Shown here piece by piece: positions 8,578 through 19,580 of a stretch of 64,000 bases of DNA. Below the pieces are notes generated by a model that was not told the DNA's origin, did no database searches, and was given only the letters and a program-made list of their open reading frames with translations. The first letter of the stretch is position 1. Each line of letters opens with the position of its first letter. The translations under genes and the position numbers were made by a program. Origin of the DNA: Thiocystis violacea (GTDB taxonomy: Bacteria; Pseudomonadota; Gammaproteobacteria; Chromatiales; Chromatiaceae); assembly GCF_016583565.1 (NCBI RefSeq), contig NZ_NRRF01000026.1, forward strand, positions 1 through 64,000, in the 5' to 3' direction.

Positions 8578-11007
8578 TCAGCGCGTCTCTGCCGGGATGA
8601 GCCGCCGCCGGTGCTCCGGCGGACCCGGCAGCAAGGGGACGGGCTCGCCGGCCGCCCAGGCCGCGTAGTCGCCGAGCCGCGTCGCCGCGAAGGGATGGGC
8701 GTTGGGTCCGCCGGGGAGCTGCAGAATCCCCCGTGCCTCGGCACCGGGCGCGACGACGAGCCGCTCCGAGGCGCCGAACGCCGGCGCGGCGATGCGTGGC
8801 AAGTTCGCGTCCCCGGGAACCGCGCGCGCAGGCAGGTCGAGATGGGTGCTGATCCAGCCCGGGAGCGCCCGCGACAGCGGGTGCCTGATGGCCGTGGTGT
8901 TGCGCTCGCCCCAGGTGCGGGAGGCCCAGCCGTCAGGCGGACCCCAGTGCGCGAGCACGCGATCGAGACAGGCGCGCTCGAGCGCGGGCCAGTCGCTGTA
9001 TTCGCTCGGCACCCAGTCGGGGCGCGCGTTCAGGATGGCCCAGACCGCGACCTCGGTGCGTGGGAGTCGTGCCATGTCCCGCGGACTGGAGAGCGCCGGA
9101 ACGGCAGCGCCCAGTGCCCGCAAGAGGGTACGAGTGACCTCGGCGCGCCAGTCGCGCACCAGCCGATAGGCCACCGAGTCGATCACGGCCTTGCCGGTCC
9201 AGTCGCTCAGCAGGCGCTGCAGCCGGCGGCGCTCCGGGAGGTCGGAATCCGCCTCGATCAGGGCAGCCAGCCGGTCGTGCCACAGCCTCATGAGATCGGC
9301 GCGGGTGTCGAGCTGGATGGCGAAAAGGGCGCGCTCGTCGAACCCAGGGCGCGCCGCCAGCAGATCACGGATCCGGCGCGCCCGCGCGCCCAGGTCATAA
9401 CCGCCGTCCCCGATGATCCGCTGCTCGGCGAGGTCGACGACACGGGCGTTGGCGGTCCAAAGCCGCGCCTCCTCGCCGGGTGCGATGCGCGGCACCTCAT
9501 CGGCGGCGAGCCAGCCGTGCCAGCCGCGCGCGCCGTCCGCCCAGCTCTGGGGCCGCGGTCCGTCCAGACCCACGCGGCGCGGGATGCGGCCCATGAGGGT
9601 CCAGCCGAGCACGCCGTCCGCGCCGGCGATCAGGATGTTCTGGGCGGGTACGCCAATCTCTGGGGCCAGGTCGAGCGCCTCCCCGACGCTGTCCAACTCG
9701 ACCAGGTCCAGCAGCCGCAGATTCAGGGCCTCTGGCGCCTGGGCGGCCCAGCGCAGCGCGAGCGGCCGGCCTTGGGTATCGGGACCGACGATCGGCCCCC
9801 AGATCGTCTGCGTCACCTCGAAGGGGATGGATTCGCCGCCGGCGACGGCAATCCGCTCGTGGCGCTGCGTGAGCCGTTGCCAGCCGTCCGGGGTGCGATA
9901 GCGCTCCGGGTCATCCGGGTCGAGTTCAAGGACGACGTGGTCGAGCCAGTCCCCATAGCTGTTGGTCAGTCCCCAGGCGATCCGTCCGTTGCTGCCGACG
10001 ACGAGCGCCGGGGTGCCGGGAAGTGAGACGCCAACCGCATCCAGCGGCTGCTCTCCCGAGCGGATGAGGCGCAGCGGATACCAGATGGTCGGCACGTCCA
10101 GCCCCAGATGCATGTCGTTGGCGAGGATGGCTCGGCCGTCCGAGGTCAGGGCGCCGGCGACCGCGAAGGCGTTGCTGCCGACCTGGGCCGAATCCGGGTC
10201 GGAACCGCCGGGCTCGATGACGGCCCGCGCCTGAAGTTCGCTGCCCGCGCGTCCAGGGCCGTTTGCCGAGATGCGCACCTCCGGCCAGCCGCCGATCTCT
10301 CCCTCGGCCGGGGCCTCCCAAGGACCGGGTACGGCGGTCAGCAGGGCGAAGACCTCGGGCCGAAGTGCTTGGGAGGCGGCATCGAGCACGCGCTCGCGTG
10401 CATTGGTCTCGTCCTGCAGGTCGCGGAACATGGCGAGCCCGACCTGGTAGCTGTCGAGCGCGCGCCAGGGCTCGGGCGTCTGGCGCAGCAGGATGTACTC
10501 CCAGGGGCGCGCCCGCAGGCTCGCCAGCCCGGCGTTCACGCCCTGCGCGTAGGCCTCGGCGGCAGTCCGCTCGGCCGCTGTCGCCAGGTCCAGCGCGGCG
10601 CGGGCCGTTGCCCCAAGGTCGTGGCGCAGCGCGCCCTGATCGATGGCTACGCCGGTCGGTCCGATCAATGCGGCCAGGGTTCCGGCGCTGGCGCGCCTCA
10701 GCAGATCCATCTGGAAGAAACGGTCCTGACCATGGGCATAGCCGATGCCGAAGGCCATATCCGCCTTGGAGTCGGCATGCACCGTGACGCGGCCCCTCGC
10801 GTCGCGTTCGATGATGACCTCGGCGTCCAGACCGCTTAGCCGCTCCTCGCCGTCGAGCGGCGGCAGGCTGGCCCGGACCCAGAGCAGCAGTGTCGCGACG
10901 GCGATCGCGGCGAGCAGCGCGCTGCCGGCCAATGCCCGGACCAGGATGCGCCGCCACCAGCGGCGACGCCGTCCGCTCGGTGTCGGTTGATTTCCAGCGG
11001 CTGACAT
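8578..11007 (-). CDS. Penicillin acylase family hydrolase (PvdQ/AHL-acylase-like)
   Basis: An 809-residue Ntn-hydrolase precursor. A membrane anchor or signal is at 20-46. The alpha-chain region carries GIGYAHGQDRFFQMDLLRR. The autocatalytic cleavage and nucleophile site is Gly277-Ser278 in QVGSNAFAV, followed by the beta-chain hallmarks NDMHLGL and WGLTNSYGDWLDHV. The family cleaves amide-linked acyl chains of beta-lactams, acyl-homoserine lactones, or lipid-tailed siderophores or peptides, in the periplasm. It starts 13 bases after the RND pump stop, so the two are co-transcribed. The substrate may be related to what the pump moves. No siderophore genes are in view. Confidence 0.87.
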   Translation of the reverse strand: MSAAGNQPTPSGRRRRWWRRILVRALAGSALLAAIAVATLLLWVRASLPPLDGEERLSGLDAEVIIERDARGRVTVHADSKADMAFGIGYAHGQDRFFQMDLLRRASAGTLAALIGPTGVAIDQGALRHDLGATARAALDLATAAERTAAEAYAQGVNAGLASLRARPWEYILLRQTPEPWRALDSYQVGLAMFRDLQDETNARERVLDAASQALRPEVFALLTAVPGPWEAPAEGEIGGWPEVRISANGPGRAGSELQARAVIEPGGSDPDSAQVGSNAFAVAGALTSDGRAILANDMHLGLDVPTIWYPLRLIRSGEQPLDAVGVSLPGTPALVVGSNGRIAWGLTNSYGDWLDHVVLELDPDDPERYRTPDGWQRLTQRHERIAVAGGESIPFEVTQTIWGPIVGPDTQGRPLALRWAAQAPEALNLRLLDLVELDSVGEALDLAPEIGVPAQNILIAGADGVLGWTLMGRIPRRVGLDGPRPQSWADGARGWHGWLAADEVPRIAPGEEARLWTANARVVDLAEQRIIGDGGYDLGARARRIRDLLAARPGFDERALFAIQLDTRADLMRLWHDRLAALIEADSDLPERRRLQRLLSDWTGKAVIDSVAYRLVRDWRAEVTRTLLRALGAAVPALSSPRDMARLPRTEVAVWAILNARPDWVPSEYSDWPALERACLDRVLAHWGPPDGWASRTWGERNTTAIRHPLSRALPGWISTHLDLPARAVPGDANLPRIAAPAFGASERLVVAPGAEARGILQLPGGPNAHPFAATRLGDYAAWAAGEPVPLLPGPPEHRRRLIPAETR

Positions 11008-11019
11008 CTCGGCTCCTGG

Positions 11020-14139
<3,120 letters not shown>

Positions 14140-14375
14140 GGGTCAGTGTGCAAGGAAAGGCGGTTGCTTCACCAGCGTTTCGGGCGTCCGCGCGCGTGCG
14201 CGGCGGGGTCGATCGCTTGCTTTTCGCGGCAACACACCCTATCCACCGAACGGGTGCGGGTTTCGGCCATCCTACGCGATCAGCGCGGGGTCGAGCGTGT
14301 TTCCCGGACATTCGCTCAGGTGCCGCTCTCGATGGGATGCGCCAAAATCGACAATCTGAGGATCTTGATCGACGC

Positions 14376-14855
14376 ATGGCTATCGCCAGACGGCTTCTCG
14401 TCTTCTTTGGGGTTTGGATCATCCTGGCCGGCTGGGATCCGGTCTCCTGGGTCATCGGCCTTCCCGCCGTGCTCTTCGCAAGCTGGGTCTACGGTCGCCT
14501 GGCGGAGGACTCGGCGGCGCCCGGCTTCCGCCGGATGTTTGCGTTCCTGCCCTTCTTCCTGCGCGAATCCTTCCGTGGCGGGGCGGATGTGGCGCGGCGG
14601 ATCCTGCGTCCGCGCATGCGCATCAAGCCAGGCTTTCAGACCTATCGGATGCGCCTGTCCCAGCCCGCGGCGCGCGTGCTCTTCCTCGACTGCATCAGCC
14701 TGCTGCCGGGGTCGCTGAGTGCCGACCGGCACCAGGATGTCATCCATGTGCATCTGCTGGATGCGAGCCTGGATGTGACGCCCGAGCTGGCCGACCTGGA
14801 GCGCCGCGTCGCGGCCATCTTCGGCGAGCGCCTGGAGCCGCATGCGTATGTCTGA
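14376..14855 (+). CDS. mrpE: Mrp-type cation/proton antiporter subunit E
   Basis: A 159-residue membrane protein. Two N-terminal TM helices (ILAGWDPVSWVIGLPAVLFA) are followed by the MrpE soluble region with FRMRLSQ-like and LDCISLLPGSL motifs and HLLDASLDV. It is the first gene of a nine-gene operon in which almost all neighbours overlap. ATG 14376 fits family length, and an upstream extension in frame has no family residues. The 236-base gap 14140-14375 must hold divergent promoters for this operon and the RND operon, but I see no convincing -35/-10 pair. Confidence 0.85.
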   Translation: MAIARRLLVFFGVWIILAGWDPVSWVIGLPAVLFASWVYGRLAEDSAAPGFRRMFAFLPFFLRESFRGGADVARRILRPRMRIKPGFQTYRMRLSQPAARVLFLDCISLLPGSLSADRHQDVIHVHLLDASLDVTPELADLERRVAAIFGERLEPHAYV

Positions 14856-15114
14856 TTTCCTCATCGCAACCGCCCTGGTGCTCCTGCTCAGCATGACCGC
14901 TGGTCTGATCCGGGTCGTTGTCGGACCGACGCCCGCCGATCGCATGATGGGCGCCCAGCTCCTGGGGACCACGGGCATCGCGGTGTTGCTCCTGCTGGGG
15001 GTCGCCTTCGAGCTACCGGCCCTGGCCGATGTGGCCCTGATCTTTGCCCTGCTGGCCGCCGTTGCCGTCTCCGCCTTCACCCGGCGTCGACTGGATCGGG
15101 AGCCTGACGCATGA
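14842..15114 (+). CDS. mrpF: Mrp-type antiporter subunit F
   Basis: A 90-residue, three-TM protein with the MrpF core VVVGPTPADRMMGAQLLGTTG and a basic C-terminus. The start at 14842 overlaps mrpE by 14 bases. ATG 14848 (MSDFLIA) is an alternative with an 8-base overlap. MrpF forms part of the small-subunit module, with E and G, that docks on the large antiporter subunits. Confidence 0.85.
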   Translation: MRMSDFLIATALVLLLSMTAGLIRVVVGPTPADRMMGAQLLGTTGIAVLLLLGVAFELPALADVALIFALLAAVAVSAFTRRRLDREPDA

Positions 15115-15413
15115 GTCTGCTACTGACGCTGTTCTCGGTCTTGTCCATCGCGCTGGGCGCCTTCTTCTTCCTGGTCGGGACGCTCGGACTCATCCGGCTG
15201 CCAGACCTCTTCAGCCGGCTGCACGCGCTGACCAAGACCGATAACCTCGGACTCGGACTGGTGATCCTCGGGCTGCTGCCCTGGTTGCCGGATCCCTTCA
15301 CTGCCTTGAAACTCGTGCTCATCTGGCTGCTGGTGCTGCTCGCCGGCGCCACCGGATCCCACCTGATCGCGAAGCGGGCCTTGCGCGGCGACGGCGAGGA
15401 TCTGACGCCATGA
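15111..15413 (+). CDS. mrpG: Mrp-type antiporter subunit G
   Basis: A 100-residue, three-TM protein with the family signature FLVGTLGLIRLPDLFSRLHA followed by TKTDNLG. The start codon overlaps the mrpF stop by four bases and the end overlaps the next gene by four bases, which indicates strict translational coupling and equimolar production. Confidence 0.88.
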   Translation: MSLLLTLFSVLSIALGAFFFLVGTLGLIRLPDLFSRLHALTKTDNLGLGLVILGLLPWLPDPFTALKLVLIWLLVLLAGATGSHLIAKRALRGDGEDLTP

Positions 15414-15703
15414 CCGCCGATGTGCTGATGCTCCTCTTCGACCTGGTGCTGCTCGCCACCCTGCTGGGGCTGGCGGTGGCCGCGCTGACCAGCCCGGACG
15501 TGCGCCGGGCCGTGATGTTCTTCATCGCCTTCGGGCTCTGGCTGGCGCTGGTCTGGGCGCGGCTGCGCGCGCCCGACGTGGCGCTGGCGGAGGCGGCCAT
15601 CGGCGCGGGGCTCGGCGGGGCGCTGATGCTCGCGGCGGCGCGCCGGGCGGCGCGTCGGTCCGCGGTCGACGGACAAGCTGATCCAGACGAGGAAGGGTCG
15701 TGA
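15410..15703 (+). CDS. MbhD-like (DUF4040) antiporter subunit
   Basis: A 97-residue protein with three TM helices and the MbhD/DUF4040 core FGLWLALVWARLRAPDVALAEAAIGAG. In canonical Mrp this segment is the C-terminal part of the large MrpA protein. Here it is a free-standing gene, as in Mbh/Mbs-type complexes. It overlaps its neighbours by four bases at both ends. A charged tail (DGQADPDEEGS) closes the protein. Confidence 0.8.
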   Translation: MTADVLMLLFDLVLLATLLGLAVAALTSPDVRRAVMFFIAFGLWLALVWARLRAPDVALAEAAIGAGLGGALMLAAARRAARRSAVDGQADPDEEGS

Positions 15704-16374
15704 GACGTGCCGGAACCCTGGTGATCGGCGCACTGGTCGGCCTGCTCGCCCTGTGGCTGCTCTGGGTACTGCGGGATGCCCTGGTGCCGACGCCGCGCCT
15801 GGCCGAGCTGGCCTTGCGGGAGCTGTCCAACACCGGTGTCAGCAATCCGGTCACCGGCGTGCTGCTGGCCTATCGCGCCTACGATACCCTGCTCGAACTG
15901 GCGGTCTTGCTGGCGGCCTTGCTGGGCATCTGGTCCCTGGGCGCGGCCTCGCCGGGCTTCCAGCCGGCGGGGACCGTGCTGCGCGGCATGGTCAAGCTGG
16001 TTGTGCCGCTATTGATCCTGACCGGCGGCTACCTGCTCTGGGTGGGTGGACATGCCCCGGGCGGCGCCTTCCAGGCCGGCGCCCTGCTCGGCGCCGCCGG
16101 CGTCGTGTTGAGATTGGCCGGCGACGCGCGCGCCGGGCTGCCGCCGGTCCCGGTGCAGCGCCGACTGGTGGTGGCGGGCGCAGGGGTATTCGTCCTGGTC
16201 GGGTTGGCGACCATGGCGTTTGGCACGGGCTTTCTGAGCTATCCGCACGCCTGGTCGAAATGGCTGATCCTGACCATTGAAACGGCGGCGACCCTGGCGA
16301 TCGGGGTCACGCTGGCCGCCGCCTATGTTGGCGGCCAACCACAGCCGCCATCCGACACGGACGGCCCTTCATGA
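15700..16374 (+). CDS. mrpB: Mrp-type antiporter subunit B (MnhB, with MbhE-like N-terminus)
   Basis: A 224-residue membrane protein starting with GTG at 15700 inside a GTGA overlap with the preceding stop. Its N-terminal 90 residues (NTGVSNPVTGVLLAYRAYDT) match the MbhE / MrpA C-terminal segment. Residues 95-210 match MnhB (GGYLLWVGGHAPGGAFQAGALLG). It therefore carries parts that in typical Mrp belong to both MrpA and MrpB. Confidence 0.82.
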   Translation: MRRAGTLVIGALVGLLALWLLWVLRDALVPTPRLAELALRELSNTGVSNPVTGVLLAYRAYDTLLELAVLLAALLGIWSLGAASPGFQPAGTVLRGMVKLVVPLLILTGGYLLWVGGHAPGGAFQAGALLGAAGVVLRLAGDARAGLPPVPVQRRLVVAGAGVFVLVGLATMAFGTGFLSYPHAWSKWLILTIETAATLAIGVTLAAAYVGGQPQPPSDTDGPS

Positions 16375-16652
16375 TGACGTCGCTGCTCTACGGCGGGACT
16401 GGTGTGATCCTCTTCGCGCTGGGGCTCTGGGCCTTTCTGGTCTACGAGCCCCTGCTGCGTAAGCTGATCGCGCTGAACATCATGGGCAGTGGCGTTTTTC
16501 ACCTCCTGATCGCCATCGCCGAGCGCGGCGCGCTGCCGCCGGATCCGGTGCCGCACGCCATGGTTCTGACGGGTATCGTCGTCGCTGTGAGCGCGACCGC
16601 GCTGGCACTGGCGATGGGGCGGCGGCTGGAAGACGACGACGATGCTGGATAG
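16371..16652 (+). CDS. mrpC: Mrp-type antiporter subunit C (NuoK-like)
   Basis: A 93-residue, three-TM NuoK/MrpC-family protein with LIALNIMGSGVFHLLIAIAE and DPVPHAMVLTGIVV, the family's conserved proton-path region. It overlaps the upstream mrpB by four bases and the downstream mrpD by eleven bases. The C-terminus is very acidic (LEDDDDAG). Confidence 0.87.
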   Translation: MMTSLLYGGTGVILFALGLWAFLVYEPLLRKLIALNIMGSGVFHLLIAIAERGALPPDPVPHAMVLTGIVVAVSATALALAMGRRLEDDDDAG

Positions 16653-18084
16653 CCTCGCCCTGGCCGTTTCCGTCCCCTTGATCGGCGCGCTCCTGGTCAC
16701 CGCCGTTCCCGGTCGCGCCCAGGGGCTGGGCCTGCTCGCCGCGCTCGCGACCCTGGCGACGGTCGGGCTGGTCACCGCCGAGGTCTGGCAACAGGGGAGC
16801 CTGCGCTCGGACCTCGGTGGCTGGGGCGCGCCGCTCGGCATCAGCCTCGTCGCGGATGGGCTCTCCGCCGCGCTGCTGGCGATGGCGGCCCTGGTCGCGC
16901 TGGCGGTGAGCGTCTACGCCACCGGCTATTTCCGCCGTGGCGAGACCGACACCCATTTCTGGCCCCTTTGGCTGCTGCTCTGGGCCGCCTTGAACGGGCT
17001 CCTCCTGGCCGCGGACCTCTTCAATCTCTACGTCATGCTTGAGTTGCTCGGACTGACGGCGGCGGCCTTGGGCGCCCTAACGGGCACGAAGGCGGCGGTC
17101 GAGGCCAGTCTGCGTTACCTCCTGGTCGGTCTGCTCGGCTCCCTGGCCTATCTGCTCGGCGTTGCGCTGCTTTATACCGCGTATGGCACGCTCGACATGG
17201 CCCTCCTGGGCGCTGCCGTGAGACCCGAGCCGATCGCCGCCTCAGCGCTGGTGCTCATGACCGCTGGCCTGGCCTTGAAGGCGGCGCTCTTTCCCATGCA
17301 TTTCTGGCTGCCCCCGGCTCACGCCAACGCGCCGGCGCCCGTGAGCGCGGCCCTCTCGGCGCTGGTCGTGAAGGCCGCCTTCTATCTTATGCTGCGGCTC
17401 TGGCTGGACGTCTTCGCGCCACTGGTCACGCCCTGGGCCGCGGGTCTCATGGGCCTGCTCGGCGCCATGGCCGTCGTCTGGGGCTCCTGGCGGGCACTGC
17501 GGGCCGAGCGGCTGAAGCTGATGGCGGCCTATTCCACGGTCGCTCAGATCGGCTACCTCTGTCTCTTCCTCCCGGTGCTGACCGCGCTGCCGACGGGCGA
17601 CGCGCGCGACGACCTCTTGGTGGCGCTGCTGCTCATGGCCCTGACCCACGGCTTCGCCAAGGCGGGACTCTTCCTCGCCGCCGGTCTGGTGCAGCGCAGC
17701 GCCGGTCACGACCGGATCGACGACCTCGGCGGCACCGCGCAGCACATGCCGGCGACGACCTTCAGCATCGCCCTGGCCGGCATCGCCCTGATCGGGCTGC
17801 CGCCGAGCGGCAGCTTCATCGGCAAATGGATCCTGATGCGGAGCGCGATCGAGAGCGGGCAGTGGTGGTGGATCCTCCCGATCCTGATCGGAACCCTGCT
17901 GGCGGCGGCCTACATCTTCCGTGTGCTCAGCCGCGCCTTCAACCTGGAGCCGACGCCGCGCCGCTTCGTCACCCAGGCACGGACCGAGGTGCCGGCGCTG
18001 CTGTTGGCCCTGACCGCGGTGGCCGTGCTGGGACTGGCGGCCCGCCCGCTCTGGCGCCTGCTGGGCTTTGAGGGCGGCCTATGA
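16642..18084 (+). CDS. mrpD: Mrp-type proton-pumping antiporter subunit D
   Basis: A 480-residue, about 14-TM protein of the NuoM/N/MrpD (Proton_antipo_M) family. The TM5 region NLYVMLELLGLTAAALG keeps the key Glu. The TM7-8 region LKAALFPMHFWLPPAHANAP keeps the Lys and the broken-helix Pro/His. It is one of three consecutive large antiporter-type subunits in the operon, and ends with a four-base overlap with the next. Confidence 0.87.
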   Translation: MLDSLALAVSVPLIGALLVTAVPGRAQGLGLLAALATLATVGLVTAEVWQQGSLRSDLGGWGAPLGISLVADGLSAALLAMAALVALAVSVYATGYFRRGETDTHFWPLWLLLWAALNGLLLAADLFNLYVMLELLGLTAAALGALTGTKAAVEASLRYLLVGLLGSLAYLLGVALLYTAYGTLDMALLGAAVRPEPIAASALVLMTAGLALKAALFPMHFWLPPAHANAPAPVSAALSALVVKAAFYLMLRLWLDVFAPLVTPWAAGLMGLLGAMAVVWGSWRALRAERLKLMAAYSTVAQIGYLCLFLPVLTALPTGDARDDLLVALLLMALTHGFAKAGLFLAAGLVQRSAGHDRIDDLGGTAQHMPATTFSIALAGIALIGLPPSGSFIGKWILMRSAIESGQWWWILPILIGTLLAAAYIFRVLSRAFNLEPTPRRFVTQARTEVPALLLALTAVAVLGLAARPLWRLLGFEGGL

Positions 18085-19580
18085 ATCTCGATCAGATGCT
18101 GCCCGCGGTCATCGTGCTCAGCTCGCTCCTACCGGGCATCTTCATCTTTCTGGTGAAGGAAGAGAGTCATCTGTTGCGCGGTGTGCTCAACATGACCGGC
18201 GCCATCGTCAAGCTGCTGCTGGTCGGCGTGATGATTTGGGGCGTCTTCCACGGTCATGTCTACGAGACTCGGCTGACGCTGGCGCCTGGGCTGACTCTAG
18301 TGCTGCACGCCGATGCCCTCGCGGTGCTCTTCGCGACCCTGTCGTCGGTCCTCTGGCTGGTGACGACCATCTATGCCATCGGCTATCTGGAGCACTCGCC
18401 GAATCGCAGCCGTTTCTTCGGCTTCTTCAGCCTCTGCGTCTCGGCCACGGTCGGGGTCGCCCTGGCCGGCAACCTGCTGACCTTCGTCATCTTCTACGAA
18501 ATCCTGACGCTCGCGACCTATCCACTGGTGGCCCATCGCGGGACGCCGGACGCCACCCGGGGGGCCAAGATCTACCTGGCCTACACCATGGGCGGCGGCG
18601 CCCTGCTGCTGGTCGGCGCGGTCTGGCTGCAGGCGCTGAGCGGGCCAGCCGACTTCGTGCAGGGTGGTTTTCTGTCGGGTCTGCAGCCGGATGTCTGGTG
18701 GCAGTTGATCGCCATCTTCTTCCTCCTGCTGGCAGGACTCGGCGTCAAGGCGGCGCTGTTCCCCCTGCACGGTTGGCTGCCGCAGTCCATGGTCGCGCCG
18801 GCCCCGGTCAGCGCGCTGCTGCACGCGGTGGCGGTGGTCAAGGCCGGCGCCTTCGGGATCGTCCGTGTCGTCTACGATGTCTATGGCGTGGGGTTCGCGG
18901 ACGCGCTCGGGCTGCTGACGCCGCTCGGCATCCTCGCGGCGATCACCATCCTCTATGGCTCGGGCATGGCGCTGACGCAGGACGGGCTCAAAAAGCGACT
19001 CGCCTATTCGACCGTGAGCCAGGTCTCCTACATCGCGCTGGGCGCCTCCATCCTCGGTCCCGTCGCCACCATCGGCGGCGTGGTGCACCTGGTGCATCAG
19101 GGCATCATGAAGATCACGCTCTTCTTCTGCGCCGGGAATTACGCCGAGACCCTGGGGGTCCACAAGGTCAGTGAGATGGACGGGGTCGGGCGGCGCATGC
19201 CCTGGACCACGCTGGCCTTCAGCGTCGGCGCGCTGGGGATGATCGGCATCCCGCCGATCGCGGGCTTCGTCAGCAAGTGGTACCTGGCAATGGGCGCGGT
19301 CGAGGCCGACGCCTACTGGGTGCTGCTGATCCTGGCCTTGAGCAGCCTGCTCAATGCCGGCTATTTCCTGCCCATCCTCTACCGCGCCTGGTTCAGGCCG
19401 CCGCCCAAGCGTTGGCCGGAGGAGCACATCCCGGCCGGGCGTTTCGAGACCATGGGCGCGCTGCTCTGGCCGCCCCTGATTACCGCCGCCTTTTGTCTCG
19501 CCGCCGGACTCTTCGCCGCGGCGCCCTTCAGCCCGCTCGAATGGGCGACGCTGATCGCGCGCCGGGAGTACGGGCCGTGA
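18081..19580 (+). CDS. Second proton-antiporter-type subunit (MrpD/NuoN-like)
   Basis: A 499-residue, about 14-TM Proton_antipo_M protein. TM5 reads LLTFVIFYEILTLATYPLV with the Glu present. The TM7 Lys lies in GVKAALFPLHGWLPQSMVAP. HQGIMKITLFFCAG resembles the NuoM/N TM12 lysine region. It is paralogous to the flanking large subunits. The start overlaps the mrpD stop (ATGA) and the end overlaps the following GTG. Confidence 0.85.
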   Translation: MNLDQMLPAVIVLSSLLPGIFIFLVKEESHLLRGVLNMTGAIVKLLLVGVMIWGVFHGHVYETRLTLAPGLTLVLHADALAVLFATLSSVLWLVTTIYAIGYLEHSPNRSRFFGFFSLCVSATVGVALAGNLLTFVIFYEILTLATYPLVAHRGTPDATRGAKIYLAYTMGGGALLLVGAVWLQALSGPADFVQGGFLSGLQPDVWWQLIAIFFLLLAGLGVKAALFPLHGWLPQSMVAPAPVSALLHAVAVVKAGAFGIVRVVYDVYGVGFADALGLLTPLGILAAITILYGSGMALTQDGLKKRLAYSTVSQVSYIALGASILGPVATIGGVVHLVHQGIMKITLFFCAGNYAETLGVHKVSEMDGVGRRMPWTTLAFSVGALGMIGIPPIAGFVSKWYLAMGAVEADAYWVLLILALSSLLNAGYFLPILYRAWFRPPPKRWPEEHIPAGRFETMGALLWPPLITAAFCLAAGLFAAAPFSPLEWATLIARREYGP

